In this document: piece after piece, positions 23,401-35,566 of the stretch
How positions within the stretch are numbered: the stretch's first letter is position 1
Layout: each line of letters starts with the position of its first letter
The notes under the pieces: generated by a model
Databases searched by the model: none
Told to the model about the DNA's origin: nothing
Seen by the model: the letters and a program-made list of their open reading frames with translations, nothing else
NCBI GenBank assembly: GCA_027559495.1
Contig: JAMXSV010000004.1
Coordinates: 857,001 to 921,000, forward strand
Length of the DNA: 64,000 nt
Source of the DNA: Aurifilum marmelostoma
Taxonomy: Eukaryota > Ascomycota > Sordariomycetes > Diaporthales > Cryphonectriaceae
Direction of reading: 5' to 3'
Program-made: the position numbers and the translations under genes

Positions 23401-25839
23401 GTCCATGAAGTGGAAGCAAGCAGCCGGCCGTCTCCTTCTCACGACAAGCCAGACACAGCCAACTCTCCTTCCTGTCAGGAGCATCTATGATGTGGGGCAG
23501 GGGCGAAATCGGCGAGGACCGGAGGACTGTCGCGGAGCACGAGGGTCACCGAGATGTGCTCTGGGTTGGGGGAGTATCTTTGTCGGTGGAGACCACGAGG
23601 AGGGCGCCGCAGGGGCATGGTCTACAGCAGATGGGACGACGCGGGCAGAGGAGCACTTGGCAGCCGCAGATTAGCGATGGGAGACGGAATGTTCAGCGAT
23701 GTCTAAGTATATTTACCTGGACATGCCCGTCGCGAGCTGGTCTTGCTCGTCCTGGTCGCATTTTACTTGTCCCTTTCGTCGCAGAGTCGTAATCCACACT
23801 GCGGTCAGAGCAGGGGGTCGTTCGCTCCTTTGATCCTCTCCCTTTCCCCTCCCCTATCCAAACAGATCGACGCCGTAGGCTAACAATTAACTGAAAAGAG
23901 TCGTGGAATCACATCAATGCATCTGGAACGAGCTGTGCGAAACATTGTGACCAGCATCAAGAACTGTTGCCAGAAAGTCTACCATTCACGAGATCTGTAG
24001 GCGCAGAAAGAGCGAGGTCTTGATTGCGACGAGACGCGAGCTCCCCCCCCCCCCGGGCCCCTCCCGGAGTTGATAGAGGGGCACTCCTTCCCGCAAGAAA
24101 TTACGACAACTGCTGTCTATGTCTGCCTTTATTTGTTCATTGTTCTGTGTATTACTTTCAACATAACATACAACACTGCATCACAACCATCACCGTCCCA
24201 GCCATGTTCAACCTTCGCCCTCCTCAGACCTTCCACGCTTTCAGAGAAAACACTGCATAGGCACCACGCTGCCTTGCAGGTGGGATCCACATCGCTGCAC
24301 AGATACCGAGCCCCATTCTCCTCCCCGGCTGCCGCGAAATACCGCGCCTCGAGAAACCTCCGACTACCTCCGAGAACGTCTCAAGGAAGAGGGGAAAAAG
24401 AATGGCGAGAAATCTTCCACTACGGGCACACCGACCATGATCCCTCAGCGTCGCATTATTCCCAGGGAAACTGTTTGCGCAAGCGCCTACCACCCTTCAC
24501 GAATACAAAGGTCTCATCGCATGCGGCGCCGCATCGTGTTGCTTACGTTTCACTCGTCGCCCTGGGTTATCGCACCCAATCATAACATGTTGCGTGAGCG
24601 GTTATGGCTGACCAGGGATGGAGGTGTGGTATGCATGGTACTATATTGATTGGAGTGCGCGGATCGCCCTACTTTTGTTTGAAATTTTATTTTTCTTTTT
24701 CTCGAGAAGGAGGGGGGTCAGAACTCAGATAGCTCTGGCATTCCTCTCGCGTACTGGTGTGCAAAGCGGCTCCAGAGTGGCAAATTGATGAGCGCTTCGG
24801 GCAGACAGCGGGATCTTAATTAAGTCGATACATGAGGTAATAAATGAACTTGTCAAAAGTATAGAGCTAACTTATGAGATGGCGGCGGCCGGGAAGCAGA
24901 GCAGTATCACAGATCAGCCTCACGGGGTGTTAATCTATGGACGGGTCGCAGAAGCGCCACCCCGGCCGTACTCCTTAACAATTTCGTTTAAAGCTCGGAG
25001 AAGCTGCAGATTACGGGGGGTGTTGCAGTGGCAACAGAAGCAATGTTGTGGCAATGCGACGATGTGGACCGGCCAACCACCACCCAAGGCTGCTGCGGGG
25101 TCAGGCAGTCTGCACGTAGTATTTCACATGCAAGGGCTTTGTGGTCAATCAGGCCTCGATCCCGCAGGTATCTGGAGACGACCGGCTGAGAGATCGAGCC
25201 CAGTGGTATGAGTACATGTTGAAGAGGAAGAAGGGGTGGGTGACCTGATCCAACTGCTGCGGTCTAGTGTTGGGGGAATGTTGTTCTTCATGTACATATG
25301 CACACTTCATGCGAGGAGGTTGCCTGATCAGGAAATCCGTGCAGAGGACAGGCGGCCAGTGTTTACTCTTGAGAGCTGTGCTTGGAGTGGACGGACAGAG
25401 CAGGGGTTCTGTCCGCAGCGGTGGGAGACGGCGTTGCTGAAGGAGGGGGAGAGGCTGAAGAAGGGAGACAAGAGCAGATGCCTTAGGTCGGAATTAGTAT
25501 AAATTTTGACCTTCTTTCCCACCTAGGCCTACCTTCCGTCTTGAGCCGTGCCTGACCAGACTGATCATCACCACTTCCACAATTCATCACAGACCAGCCG
25601 AGAAGCTCTACTCAACAAGGGACGCCCTCCACATTTCCTCCCTTTTTCTTTGTGAATCTTTCCTTCCTATATTTCCTATCAGCATCAATCCCCGCACGAC
25701 CACCGCTATACAACACCGGACAGACTTCGTATCCTTGGGTCGGGTTTCGAGTAATGTCTCCTCCTCCCATCCCTAAACTCGTCGTCGTGAACTTGGTCTA
25801 ACCACTCCATTGGTACCATCGGGACAGCCCTACACCAAC
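23401..25839. other. Intergenic region upstream of the gene at 25840
   Basis: No gene is supported. A short frame starting at an ATG at 24203 and overlapping frames to about 24585 have locally protein-like wording (SDYLRERLKEEGKKN, about 24360), but no consistent start-to-stop model could be made. The last 300 nt are pyrimidine-rich, which suits a fungal promoter and 5' leader. Confidence 0.45.
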
Positions 25840-27964
25840 ATGTCTCGACAAGAAGACACCGCGCTCGAGCTGAGCGCAGTGTCCCGCCACCCGCCGGGAG
25901 AAGTCTGCGTATCCTGGCCGCAGGGGTGCTGCATATGCCAGGTGGATCTCCTCCAGGAAGATACTATCTTTGCCGGTACGTGAACAGCCCCTTGTATGTC
26001 TGGTCAGATGACGGGGTAGTATCTTGGCTGACAGCCACCATCGTTGCAGTGCATGAGGACGGACGTCGCTCCGCCCCGTTCAGCTTCTATGCCTGTGAAG
26101 CTTTCCGTGACCCGGAATCTAAGCTCACGTTCGAGCCGTGCTGGACCAGCATCTGCGGCCACCAGCCAAAGGGTTTCTTCTGCCACCTCAGGTGTGGCCA
26201 AGCGCTGAAGATCGATCTTGTCTCTGCCATCCTGGTGACACAGCACAGCACACCCGCTCCCCAACAGGATGTCCAGGAGCGCCAAAGCTGGCTCAGGGGC
26301 CAGATGGCGGATCTGACCAGAACGCCATGGCTTCGTGCGATGTCTCGGAGCTCGATCGATGAGATAGTCTGCATCATGGCACCGTTGCACGCTGTAAACC
26401 TGCTAAACAGTATCCAGAGCCAGCTGGGCCAGGCTCAAGCATGCAAGGCCATCACCGTGCAGCGCAGGGTGGTGGCCAGCCTGGTGAAGTTTGAGCGGTG
26501 TTACTACATCTCTGGTCTGAGAAACGGGATGCCTCGCCGCGACGCTGAAGAGTACATCGTTCATGACCCCCTGATCCCCGCCAGCAGGCCTAACGTCATG
26601 TATATCTGCGAGAGCTATCTGGGCATCCAGGCCGTCGAGTTCGGCTTCAATGACACGCCCCCGACCACACCGGCCAGGAGGGGCTGCAAGTGGAGGAAGG
26701 TGGAATTTCCCCACGGGCAGTGCATGCTGGTGCCGCACCAAGATGCAAGTCGTCCCCCCGCCCCCCCGCCCCCCCACACCTCTCTCCCTTTCTGCTTCCC
26801 CCCGTGATACCTGCTGACCATTAACACCAGGGATTCAAGCTGCGCTCGATCGAGGTGGTCTCGGACCCCGAGACGGTAGCCATCCTCCAGGAGAACCTCT
26901 TTGTGGAGGCACAGGAAGCACAGCCCACCCCATCATATGACTCTGTCGAGAACCAGTATATTCACCCAACATACCAGCCCGAACGCCGGCTGAAGCGGTT
27001 CTTCTTCAACCGCATCAACACCTCGGGCTACAGCATCAACACCGCAGGCGACGGCATCCTTGTCATGCACGGCCACAGGCCCGGCAGTGAGCTCTCTTGC
27101 TACGAGCGCGACCCCAACCCCGAAGAGGTCTGGCTGCACCTGCCGACCCAACGCAACGAGCACATCGTGGAGATCTGGCACCGCCATCACTACCTGGTCT
27201 TTGTGACCAACAGGGGGCGCACCCTGTGTAGTGGCCCTGAGCCGTACAGGCAAATTAGGGACGACAGCCCGAAGCTTTTGCAGGTCTTCGGAGGTGGGAT
27301 ACGGTCTTTCTGGCGCAATAAAGAGCCAGAGAAACTCTACTACGTGGCCTTTCGTAACCGTGTAATGCCCAATGCCGGCTTCCCGCCCCAGCGCTGCATG
27401 CCAGCCTTGCCACAGTACATTTCCCAGAGCTTCACTGCCCAGCCCTACTTCTCGTCTGCCAGCCTCGACCGTATCAGGTACATCCAGGTGTGCCGGCGGC
27501 CTAACGAGAAGAGGATCGTCGGCATGTTGTTGCAATACGAGTTTGGGCTCAAGGAGTGTGTAGGCGAGGTCCGTCTCGACACGCTTGACGAGCCCGTCAA
27601 GACCCGTCGGTACTCTGCCATGGGTCTGGGGTTTGAGGCCACACCCCGCGGTCCTGTAGTGCGAGCCTTCAGGTTGATTTCTCGCAAGACTAGAGACCAG
27701 GAAGAGGTCAGCGGCGCGCTCAAGGTGGACTTTTCTGATGAGGCAGACGAGAACAGAGAGGATCGAAAGGAGACAGAGACGAGGCCTGTCTTTTTTGGGC
27801 CTATGCTCAAATGGCTGGACTTTCCCTTGAACGGCGAACTGACCTGGCTGTTCACGCCGCACCAGACTCAGGTCTATCATGGGGACCATTGCAGCCACAA
27901 GCTCAGAAAGCCGACCCGCCCAGACATTCTGTCGGACACTGAGGTCCGCTGGCGGGCGGTCTGA
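25840..27964 (+). CDS. Unknown protein, 654 aa, three exons, N-terminal Cys/His-rich region
   Basis: Exons 25840-25975, 26050-26744 and 26831-27964 join in phase to 654 aa. Intron 1 has GTACGT and TTGCAG. Intron 2 has a GC donor (GCAAGT), a CTGAC branch and ACCAG. The start ATG (MSRQEDTALEL) is the first in frame with exon 2. Residues 20-95 hold a dense Cys/His set (GCCICQ; CWTSICGHQPKGFFCHLRC) that could bind zinc. The rest is mixed globular sequence, rich in Trp/Tyr/Arg. Near residue 510 the motif RIVGMLLQYEFGLKECVGEV is of a kind I recall from fungal proteins of unknown function, where a short Gly-Leu-Tyr strand precedes a conserved Cys-Val-Gly. No enzyme motif, membrane helix or signal peptide is visible. 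The pyrimidine-rich leader and good splice signals suggest it is expressed. Function is unknown. Confidence 0.8.
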
Positions 27965-28395
27965 TCCTGACTGCCTTCCTCATGGCATTGCGAACTGGAC
28001 ATGACTTACCGCCTCGGCCATCACTGCTATCGTGCTTCACTGGCCCTTGCCTCTTGGCTTGGCACACCTTTTATCTTTCTGCTGGCAGATTCTTTTCTTC
28101 ATCACTTCTTTTCTTCCCATTCTGGTCTTGCCTGTGCAGCCTCAAGTCACTCACTACCTTGTCATGTATAGGCTTTGCCTTTTCTCATGACCACACCCGA
28201 ACTCAGTTGTTTCTGATTGTCTGGTTTGATCTGTCTGCTGCTGGTGGAGGACTGACGACGGGGTCGAAGAGGAGGTCGACGAGGAGATCGAGACGAAAAA
28301 GGAGGGCAGAAGATCGTGTGTTCTGACTTGTGTCGCACCTGTACATGTCGCTACTCAATTAAGGCTGTCCCTAGAGGATAGCATCTGAGACCGAA

Positions 28396-28590
28396 CTAGT
28401 CGGTGTATTCCCCGTACTTGTGCAGTGACGCTGTCGCCATGTTGATGATGCAAAGGTTGGCGATGCTGCTGAACCCACCCGTAAACCTGTGGCAGTGGGC
28501 GATGAAGATGTGTGTCGTCACGTAGACTCCTCCCAAGCTACAAGGTCACGGCGACGAGACCTGGTAGCCGTTCGATTCATCGCGCCTCTT
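28396..28590 (-). pseudogene. C-terminal coding fragment of a lost gene
   Basis: The frame reads THIFIAHCHRFTGGFSSIAN and continues MATASLHKYGEYTD to a TAG at 28396-28398. A TGA lies in frame about 13 codons before this piece, and no start or upstream exon can be joined. The wording is strongly protein-like. The parent family is not recognised. Confidence 0.4.
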
Positions 28591-29207
28591 TGCACAAAGA
28601 TTTGTTCGTGTCTAACTTTTTTTTGTTTTCTTGATTCTCTCCATCGCGCCATGTAGAAGTACCATATCCAGACAGACATCAGCTTCGCCCATCTTCGTCT
28701 CGGTCCGCGAGGTCGTAGCAGATCAATCTAGGCTACCGTCGCGAGCGTTCCACGGTACACAGGTCAATCGTGTCGGTGGTATAGTCTCGTCGTGGGTCAC
28801 GGCGATTCGCAGTGGAGCTCGTAAGGGATTCGACCGCGATCATCAATAGGGATTTATCGTTTTTTTTTTTTTTTTTTTTTTTTCTTTCGTCCGAAGAGGG
28901 AGTTGACGTTGGGCGCAACGGTGGTAGGTGTGTGTCGGATTGAGTCTCTGCTCACAGCCGTGTCAGCGCAATAGCACGGAATGACCATATGGTCTGATGA
29001 TAGCTTAACGTCTCTCCGTCATGTGTCCCCTGCCACCAACAAGTTTGGACCGTGTCGCGTCGTCAGGAATTCGCTTGCGAGGAGTCTTTGTCGGCATGGT
29101 CGCGCGGTGGTGCGAATTCCGCCGACGGGCTCGGCGCAGATGGGACATGAAGGCTGCAATGCGAGTTCACTGTCGCTGGAGCTAGTCAAGGACTAGTCAA
29201 TCGCCCA

Positions 29208-29597
29208 TCACAAGCGCAGGTCTACCATGGGCGCTGTGGGTGGAGCGGGCAAAAGTTTGACCATCTCCAGTGCGCGCCGCTGAACTGGTGCGCTGGTGTT
29301 GTTGTTGTCACCGAGGTTTCCGTACCCCAGCACACCCGTACAATGAACAAAGACGCCAGCCTACTCATCAGCTTCGTCCCAGTATAGACAGGTAGGCTTT
29401 TTGTCAGAAGCAAAGTTTTTACGGCTGCGGGGCTTTTGTGAACACCACAAATGAGCTGTCATATTCGCAAGACCGTGGCTGCGGACGGGGTGTTTCAAGG
29501 ACTGGCAAGGCCACGCGGTGCAGTATTGGCGATGGGCAGGGCCGGGTTTGTTTATTCCCGAGCGAGAGAAGTATGCAGCAACTAGCCGCCTGGCCAT
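29208..29597 (-). pseudogene. Coding fragment with a premature TAG
   Basis: The frame reads PTCLYWDEADE, then TAG (29361-29363), then AGVFVHCTGVLGYGNLGDN and on to PAPPTAPMVDLRL with a TGA at 29208-29210. The TAG would be Gln if one C-to-T change is reversed. No start or partner exon is visible. The family is unknown. Confidence 0.4.
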
Positions 29598-31744
29598 CCT
29601 CGGGCTGTTAGCCTGCTACGGGGAGGATCGATGGAGCGCTGAGGTAGACTTCTCGGCGGCGGGCGCTGTCATCCTCTGCGTCCAGTCGGCGAAGACGTCA
29701 TGTTGACTGTAAACAAACACAAAAGACATCAAGAAGCGATCGGACCAATTGAGTTGTATGATCACTCAACCCTGAGGGATGTACCAGAGGCATATGAGAT
29801 TTGTCTGAGCGATGACTTCTTTTGCAAAAACTATGCCGATGAAGACATAGGCCTGATCGTTACCATGATCAACCGCTGGCAATAGTAACAATATGACCAA
29901 AGTTGCGCTCTATATCCTTGACCTTGTCGGAGGTCACTTAATCTATCCTCGGCGTTCTTTGCACCTTCAAGCCTAATATTGCAATCAGAGAGAAAAGAGA
30001 GAAAGAAAAGAAAAAGGTAGCCAGAAGGAGAAATAAAAACAACAGGACGTCCAATACTGCACATCATAAAATCTCAAGTGCGGCATTTAGTGAAACCTCA
30101 GGGTATTAGTGGGTCGGGTCAGCCCCTGCGATTTCCAGAGTCCTGCTGTACTGGCCTGTGGTATCTTAATCCCGAAAGGTGCGGGTAGCCTACCCCTCCT
30201 TTTCACGTCGCACGCGGGGCAGACGTTGTTGTTGCTTCCCCGAATCAGTATAGCGGAAATTGTGGGCAGAGGGTCCATGATTGGACCGTTCGGATCTATC
30301 CGGCGCTTTCGGAGGGTGGGCCTTGAGCACAGGGTCAGGGTTTAGACTTTTTTTTTTCTCTTTTGTGTAATATTTTTTTATTCTCTCGCGGCTGTACCGT
30401 GGTAGCGCTATGGTGTGACAAGGGTTCCCTCGCTGGGATTTAGAGCTCAAACTACTCGGGATCGCCTCTTGGAGGCTTAAAGGGTGTGTGGGTTGGCAGG
30501 ATGCGGGAGGATGAGGATGTCGAGGGGGGTGTGGGAGGAATGAGCTGTAAGATGTCAGCTGTCGGCAGAGGGTAGTGGTAGTGTTGGTTGGTGATTGAAG
30601 ACGGGTGGCGCTGGGGTTAGGCGCTTTTTTCAGAGCGCTGCTAGGGCCTAACAGTCACTGAAGGTCAGCAGCGCCTGTTATTACCGTCCCGCCCGCGGGC
30701 CCTTGTAAAGAGAGACAGATTGTGCTCTGCCTTTTTTTTTTTTTTTTTTTCTTTCTGTCTTTTCATCTCATTGTGAGAATAAGTGTCCAGAAAGGATTGA
30801 AATTGTAATAGAGATATGCTCAGATAAACAGGTTCAACGAGAATACCATTCTGATTGACCACATTTTCTTGACATCCGTGCTGGCTGTGGCAGCCGACAG
30901 GAAAACTGTGAACCCACTGAAACCGCCTGTAAGCCACCAACCATCCTGCTACAGTACCGACCCAGTAGGGTGGGCAGCCACTAAAACCCTGAAATGCCAG
31001 TACCTCCGGGGCAAACTACAGAACCCACCTGTCAGTCTACCAATCGAGATCGCAACGCCCAACACCATCACCGCGAAAGAGGGAATTCGACCTCCCGACC
31101 ACATAATGCTCCCAGGGAGAAGAAGACCAGAGCGTGTGAAACCCTCATAGGATATAATATTGAGGGCTTTATTTATAATTACTATGAGAATGCTGTGCAT
31201 TGATAGCTTGTAGCTGCAGAACACGCACTATATTTGATTCAAGTAAGACGTCTCCGAGTCTATACATTCGGGGACTGGGTGAATCGCGATACCCATCCGC
31301 AAATCTCGGTCTTAGACATCAAGTCACGTCCGGCAACGAGGGCGAATGACTCATTCAGAATCCTGCGAGTAAGGAGAGTATGTTCTTGTTCGTTGTCTGT
31401 GGTAGCTACCTGACCAAACTGTGTAAAGAGCGTGTGGCTGTTTGTAGCCTTGACTAAACTACTAAAGGAGTGTGCTTATCGTCAGTTGCCCTCGTCCCCA
31501 TCGCCTCAAGTCAACTGTCATCATTGATCACCCGTCCATTCCAACTTGCCCGGGATCCACGCATCATTCCTCAAGGATCTCCTGGAGCCCCTTCGTAGGA
31601 CCATGAGTTTTTTCATTCTGCATTGGTCCTCTCACCTGACATCTTGCCAACTATGGCCCCTGGCCTTCATTGCCGTTACTGACTCCTCTCAGATCATGTT
31701 TGTCATTCTGGATTGCTCTTTCCTCCTCTGCATCCTTTGGTTGA
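29598..31744. other. Intergenic region
   Basis: No gene is supported. It holds T runs at about 30348-30358 and 30731-30750. A weakly T-arm-like sequence near 31080-31100 lacks the TTC of a real tRNA. Confidence 0.5.
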
Positions 31745-33692
31745 CTAGGCCTCAGTATGCATGTCCTGGTCTGCAACGATGTTAGCATTGTTAGGCCACA
31801 TGGTAGATCCAGGATATGACTGTCGGGGCAGACGGGCTCACCTTCTTGATCATCGTGACCGCCCTGCTCGGGCTGCTGGGTCTGGGGAGAGACGTTCTCC
31901 ATATCGTCTGCGCCCGTGAACATGTTGTCAGGAGGAGGCATCGAAGCAGCACGGAGAGCCGCAACGACAGGAGACTCGACAGCGCTGCTGCCAGAAGGCA
32001 CGGCGGCATCAAGAGAAACATTGGCAAGGCCAGGGAGGCAAGACTGGACCAGGTCGCGCTCGTCAAAGGTGCTGGTGAAGAAGGGACTGAGGGCGAAGTC
32101 ACGAGCCCAGACACCTGTCTCGGCGCTGCGCACCTCCTGCGTAAGGTCAGCGTCATTGTCCGGGCTGCGCCGGAGGAGGGCATTCAGCCTGCGCAGGCAC
32201 ACGCCTGCGGAGACGCGCAGGCTCGCGCGCAGGAGCATCATGTGGGTCGATAGGAACAGGCTGAGGCGGTTGGGCCTGGCGCGGACGTCGTTCCTGAGCT
32301 TATAGACGACGGCGCCGCACCACATGTTGCCCTCTTCCAGGTAGCTGGCGTCCCATGGTGGGAGCCATCCGAGGGCATGCATGACGGTGACGCCTACAGC
32401 CCAGATGTCAGCGGAGGTGGTACAGGTATGGTCCCTCAGGGGAGGCAGGAGGCGCATCCGCTGCCCCAGCAGCTCGGGGGGCGGCATAGCCCTTGGTCTG
32501 GGATTTTGTCTCGACAATGTCGACCTTCGGACCCTCGTCGGCCGTGGTGAAGTCGCAGATCTGGGTGTGGACGCTCATGTCCTCCCCGATCTGCATGATG
32601 ATGGTCCAGGGGCTGACGGACTGATGGATGACGGGTGGCTTGCGGGCGTGGAGGTACTCCACCGCGTAGAGGAGCTGCTTCAGGACCTGGACGCACTGGT
32701 CATGGCTGAGGGTGCCCGGCTGGGCCGGGTTGATGGACTTTGCTCCAGGGATAGCTTCAAGGTACAAGTAGGGCGCTTCCGGCCTGAACTCGGCGAACTG
32801 GAACTTGGCAATGTTTTTCTGTTTTGAATCGCCCAGGTTAGCACTGCAGAGAGGCTTTGGGCAGGGCGCTAAGAATGATGACGTTGAAACCCACATGATC
32901 GAAAGTCTTCATGATGCTGATCTCGCGCGACCAGACACGAGGGTCCACCTCGTCTTCGACAACCTCAGCGAGGGTGGGGGTCCTGAGGATATATTCTTTG
33001 CCGGTGCTGACGTCCCAGGTACGGCGCACGTTTCCGAGTTTGAGGTCGTATGTCTCCGCATCGCGGTAGAGCGGACTTGTCTTGTCCGAGTTGGGAACAT
33101 CAGGCAGGATGAAGGGATCACCTCTCAGGCGCTTGCGGAAAGCCGCGGCCTTTTCGCGCCACTGTAGCTCGTTGTGGCTGGCCACAAAGAGCTCGAAGCC
33201 GAAGCACTCGTGAGGCCAGACGGTGATCTGGTCGTCGGGCCGGATGAAGCGGGCGCCGTGGACGATCCACCGGAACCTGCTGCGGCGGCGTCCAAGCCCA
33301 CCGTACTGGACCGCGGTCCCGGCGGTGGCGCCCATATCCTGTACGATGAGGCGGTCCTCCTCGTCCAGGGTGATCCAGAAGTGAAAGTGGTCGAAGCAAT
33401 TCTCGGGAGGCAGGAGAAGGTCGGTGCTGCCGTGCCGGCCAAAGATGAAACCAGACTTGGTGCGAGGGACGTCGGTGAACTTGAGCTCGATGTAAGGATT
33501 GCTGATCATCCTGTAGCTCAGAGCCGTGTGGCCGAAAGGCGGCGCCTGGTCCGGTGCCCGCTTGACAGCCGAAGCAGGGACATGACGTGGGACCGACTCA
33601 ACCCATCGTCTCGACTTGTCATGATGCAGATGACCCTCCTCCAGAGGGTAGATGCGCGCAATGGTGTTAGGGTCGCCAAATTCGACCAACAT
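31745..33692 (-). CDS. FHA-like domain plus pseudokinase protein, frame broken once
   Basis: Exons 33692-32895, 32818-31842 and 31770-31745 give 599 aa if one C is removed from the C6 run at 32476-32481, which restores GYAAPE. Intron 1 (76 nt) has GTGGGT, CTAAC and ACAG; intron 2 (71 nt) has GTGAGC, CTAAC and TGCAG. Residues 65-170 resemble an FHA domain (FGRHGSTD, HFHFWITL, MGATAGTAV), but the usual Asn of the NGT turn is Ala. The kinase-like region keeps its fold markers (WSREISIMKTFDH; GYAAPE; SADIWAVGVTV) but has lost catalysis: VAIK is YILR (Arg 237), HRD is HQS (331-333) and DFG is DFT (355-357). It therefore probably acts as a scaffold or binding protein. Intron 1 falls right after the His of the helix C-beta4 motif, as in the kinase at 14272-16200, so the two are likely paralogues. 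Confidence 0.8.
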
Positions 33693-35502
33693 CTTGTGGT
33701 GCTGCTGCTGCTGCTGCTGTTCTTATTGCTGTTGGTGTGGCTAACTGGTTGCAAATATGATGGGCAGGAAAACAAAAACAGATAGGTGTAGAAGGAGGAG
33801 ATGGAGATGATGACTGCAGGAAAATCACACCAAGGAAGAAAGATCAGACTAAAAAGGGGTATCTCGAGCAAGTAGGGGCAGGATGAAGAGCAAGACGTCG
33901 AGGACAAGAGGACCAGAGCCTCGAGAACAGAAGGGGAATCGTTCTGACCTGGAAAACCCAGAGGTAGAATGACTGGTAGAGGAGGAGATCGGCTCACACG
34001 GGACCAGAGTTGCAATCACAATGAGTAGCAGCAGGTGGCTTGCATGCGTGCGCGCAAATTCATCCCGCCGTTGCATGCAATCTGTCTGAGGGGAGGCGGA
34101 GGAGCAGGAATACGCGGGTGCATACATTGGAAAAAGCAACATCACCATGATCGCCGCCACCTTATTTGATACATGGGCTAGACAGCCTGCGTGGCCGCCG
34201 GTTACCCCTCAGCGCTTAGGCAAGGGAGGCGAGCACGGGCAGGCGATCGTCGCGGTCCAACGGGGGGCGGCAGAATAATTGCTTCTGAATGGCGCCTCGT
34301 GGTGGTGAGCTGGCGCTGTGGTCTCGAGCTCTTCCCGAAGTAGACGCGTCGAGGGATCATGGCCCGTACAGGTACTTGGATACATGCTGGTCAGTACCTG
34401 ACAGGGAGGCCATCACGGCAAGGGGTGGAGAAACCTACCCATTGTGACATGTCCCACTATACTCTCCCCTGCACGGCCGGGTGGCCAGACCCCGCGGGAG
34501 AAACACCACAGTGGGGGGAGGGGGGCGGGCAGAAGAGAGCGACAAGGAGGCGACGACCGGGGGGGGGGGTCCGGATTAGAAAGTGTAGTATTCAGGTCCC
34601 ACTCTGATATCTGCTCGAAAGGCTGGACCGTATGCGAGGTTGCACAACATATATAGTGTTCGGAAAAACCAAAAACAACATGGGGCACATCAGGTTTTGT
34701 TGGGTCGATGATGTATTCAATTTGCCGTCGCGTGGAACATAGAGACGCTTCCGAGGGACGCGACCCGCGGCCCAGCAGAAGAAGAGGGGTTGGGTAGGGA
34801 GACGGAGGGAGACGGAGGGAAGGCAGGGGTGGGGAGAGGAAAGAATCCGTGGGAGAGGAGGAAGGACAAGAGGGAGAGGCGGGAGTGGGAGAAGGAGCGG
34901 CTTGATTGGGATGGGCAGGGTTTGACGAAGCTGGACAGAGACAGAGACACGCACATTCTTTCTGTCTCATACCGTGCAATTCAGTCCTGCAGTCCTGGCC
35001 GTAGTGATTCCATCCTCGGTACCTGTCGCTGCAGCTCCGTCAAAGCATCATGGTGAAAGGAGAGGCTGGTTGGGAGACAGGCCGACCCCGCGGCAAAGCT
35101 GAGCTATGCGGCACCAACTACCCTCCCCGCCCTCAAGCTTTCCCTCTACCTCTCTTTCCCCTCGCAATCAGGTTTCTGTGTGCGCATCAGCATGATTATT
35201 AAGCTCAGACGTCATTTTCCTGTCTGCCCGGCACCTACCTGCGCCTGTATGCGTGCCGGACAGCGGTATCCACGCTGAAATTAGAGACGTTTCCGTGATG
35301 CAGTTACTGAGGTCTTGAATATATCTTTGTTCTGTTTTCATCGTCGTCAATCGTAATCTAGTGTGTATAACAGCTCAATGGCTTGGTCAATTGCAGCGAA
35401 GCTGTTGGCAAAAGGCAGCCTCATTCTGATAGGGCGACGCGCCGTCTGAGCAGGGACTTGACCCCGTCGTAATCCCGAAGCCTGCTATGAGGGCGGGAAT
35501 AA

Positions 35503-35520
35503 GGGGGGGGGGGGGGGGGG
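35503..35520. repeat. 18-nt G homopolymer
   Basis: An uninterrupted G run is read directly in intergenic DNA. It is one of several very long G/C runs in the window. Confidence 0.9.
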
Positions 35521-35566
35521 CGGCCTCTCATGCATGAAATCACTTCTGTTGTGGTCGACACCTATT

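Noticed and set aside
24203..24585. Possible small gene starting at ATG 24203
   Set aside because: The start frame stops after 18 codons, and the protein-like pieces lie in different frames with no splice pair to join them.
31070..31105. T-arm-like GGTCGAATTCC on the minus strand
   Set aside because: It lacks the invariant TTC, and the upstream sequence does not fold as a tRNA.
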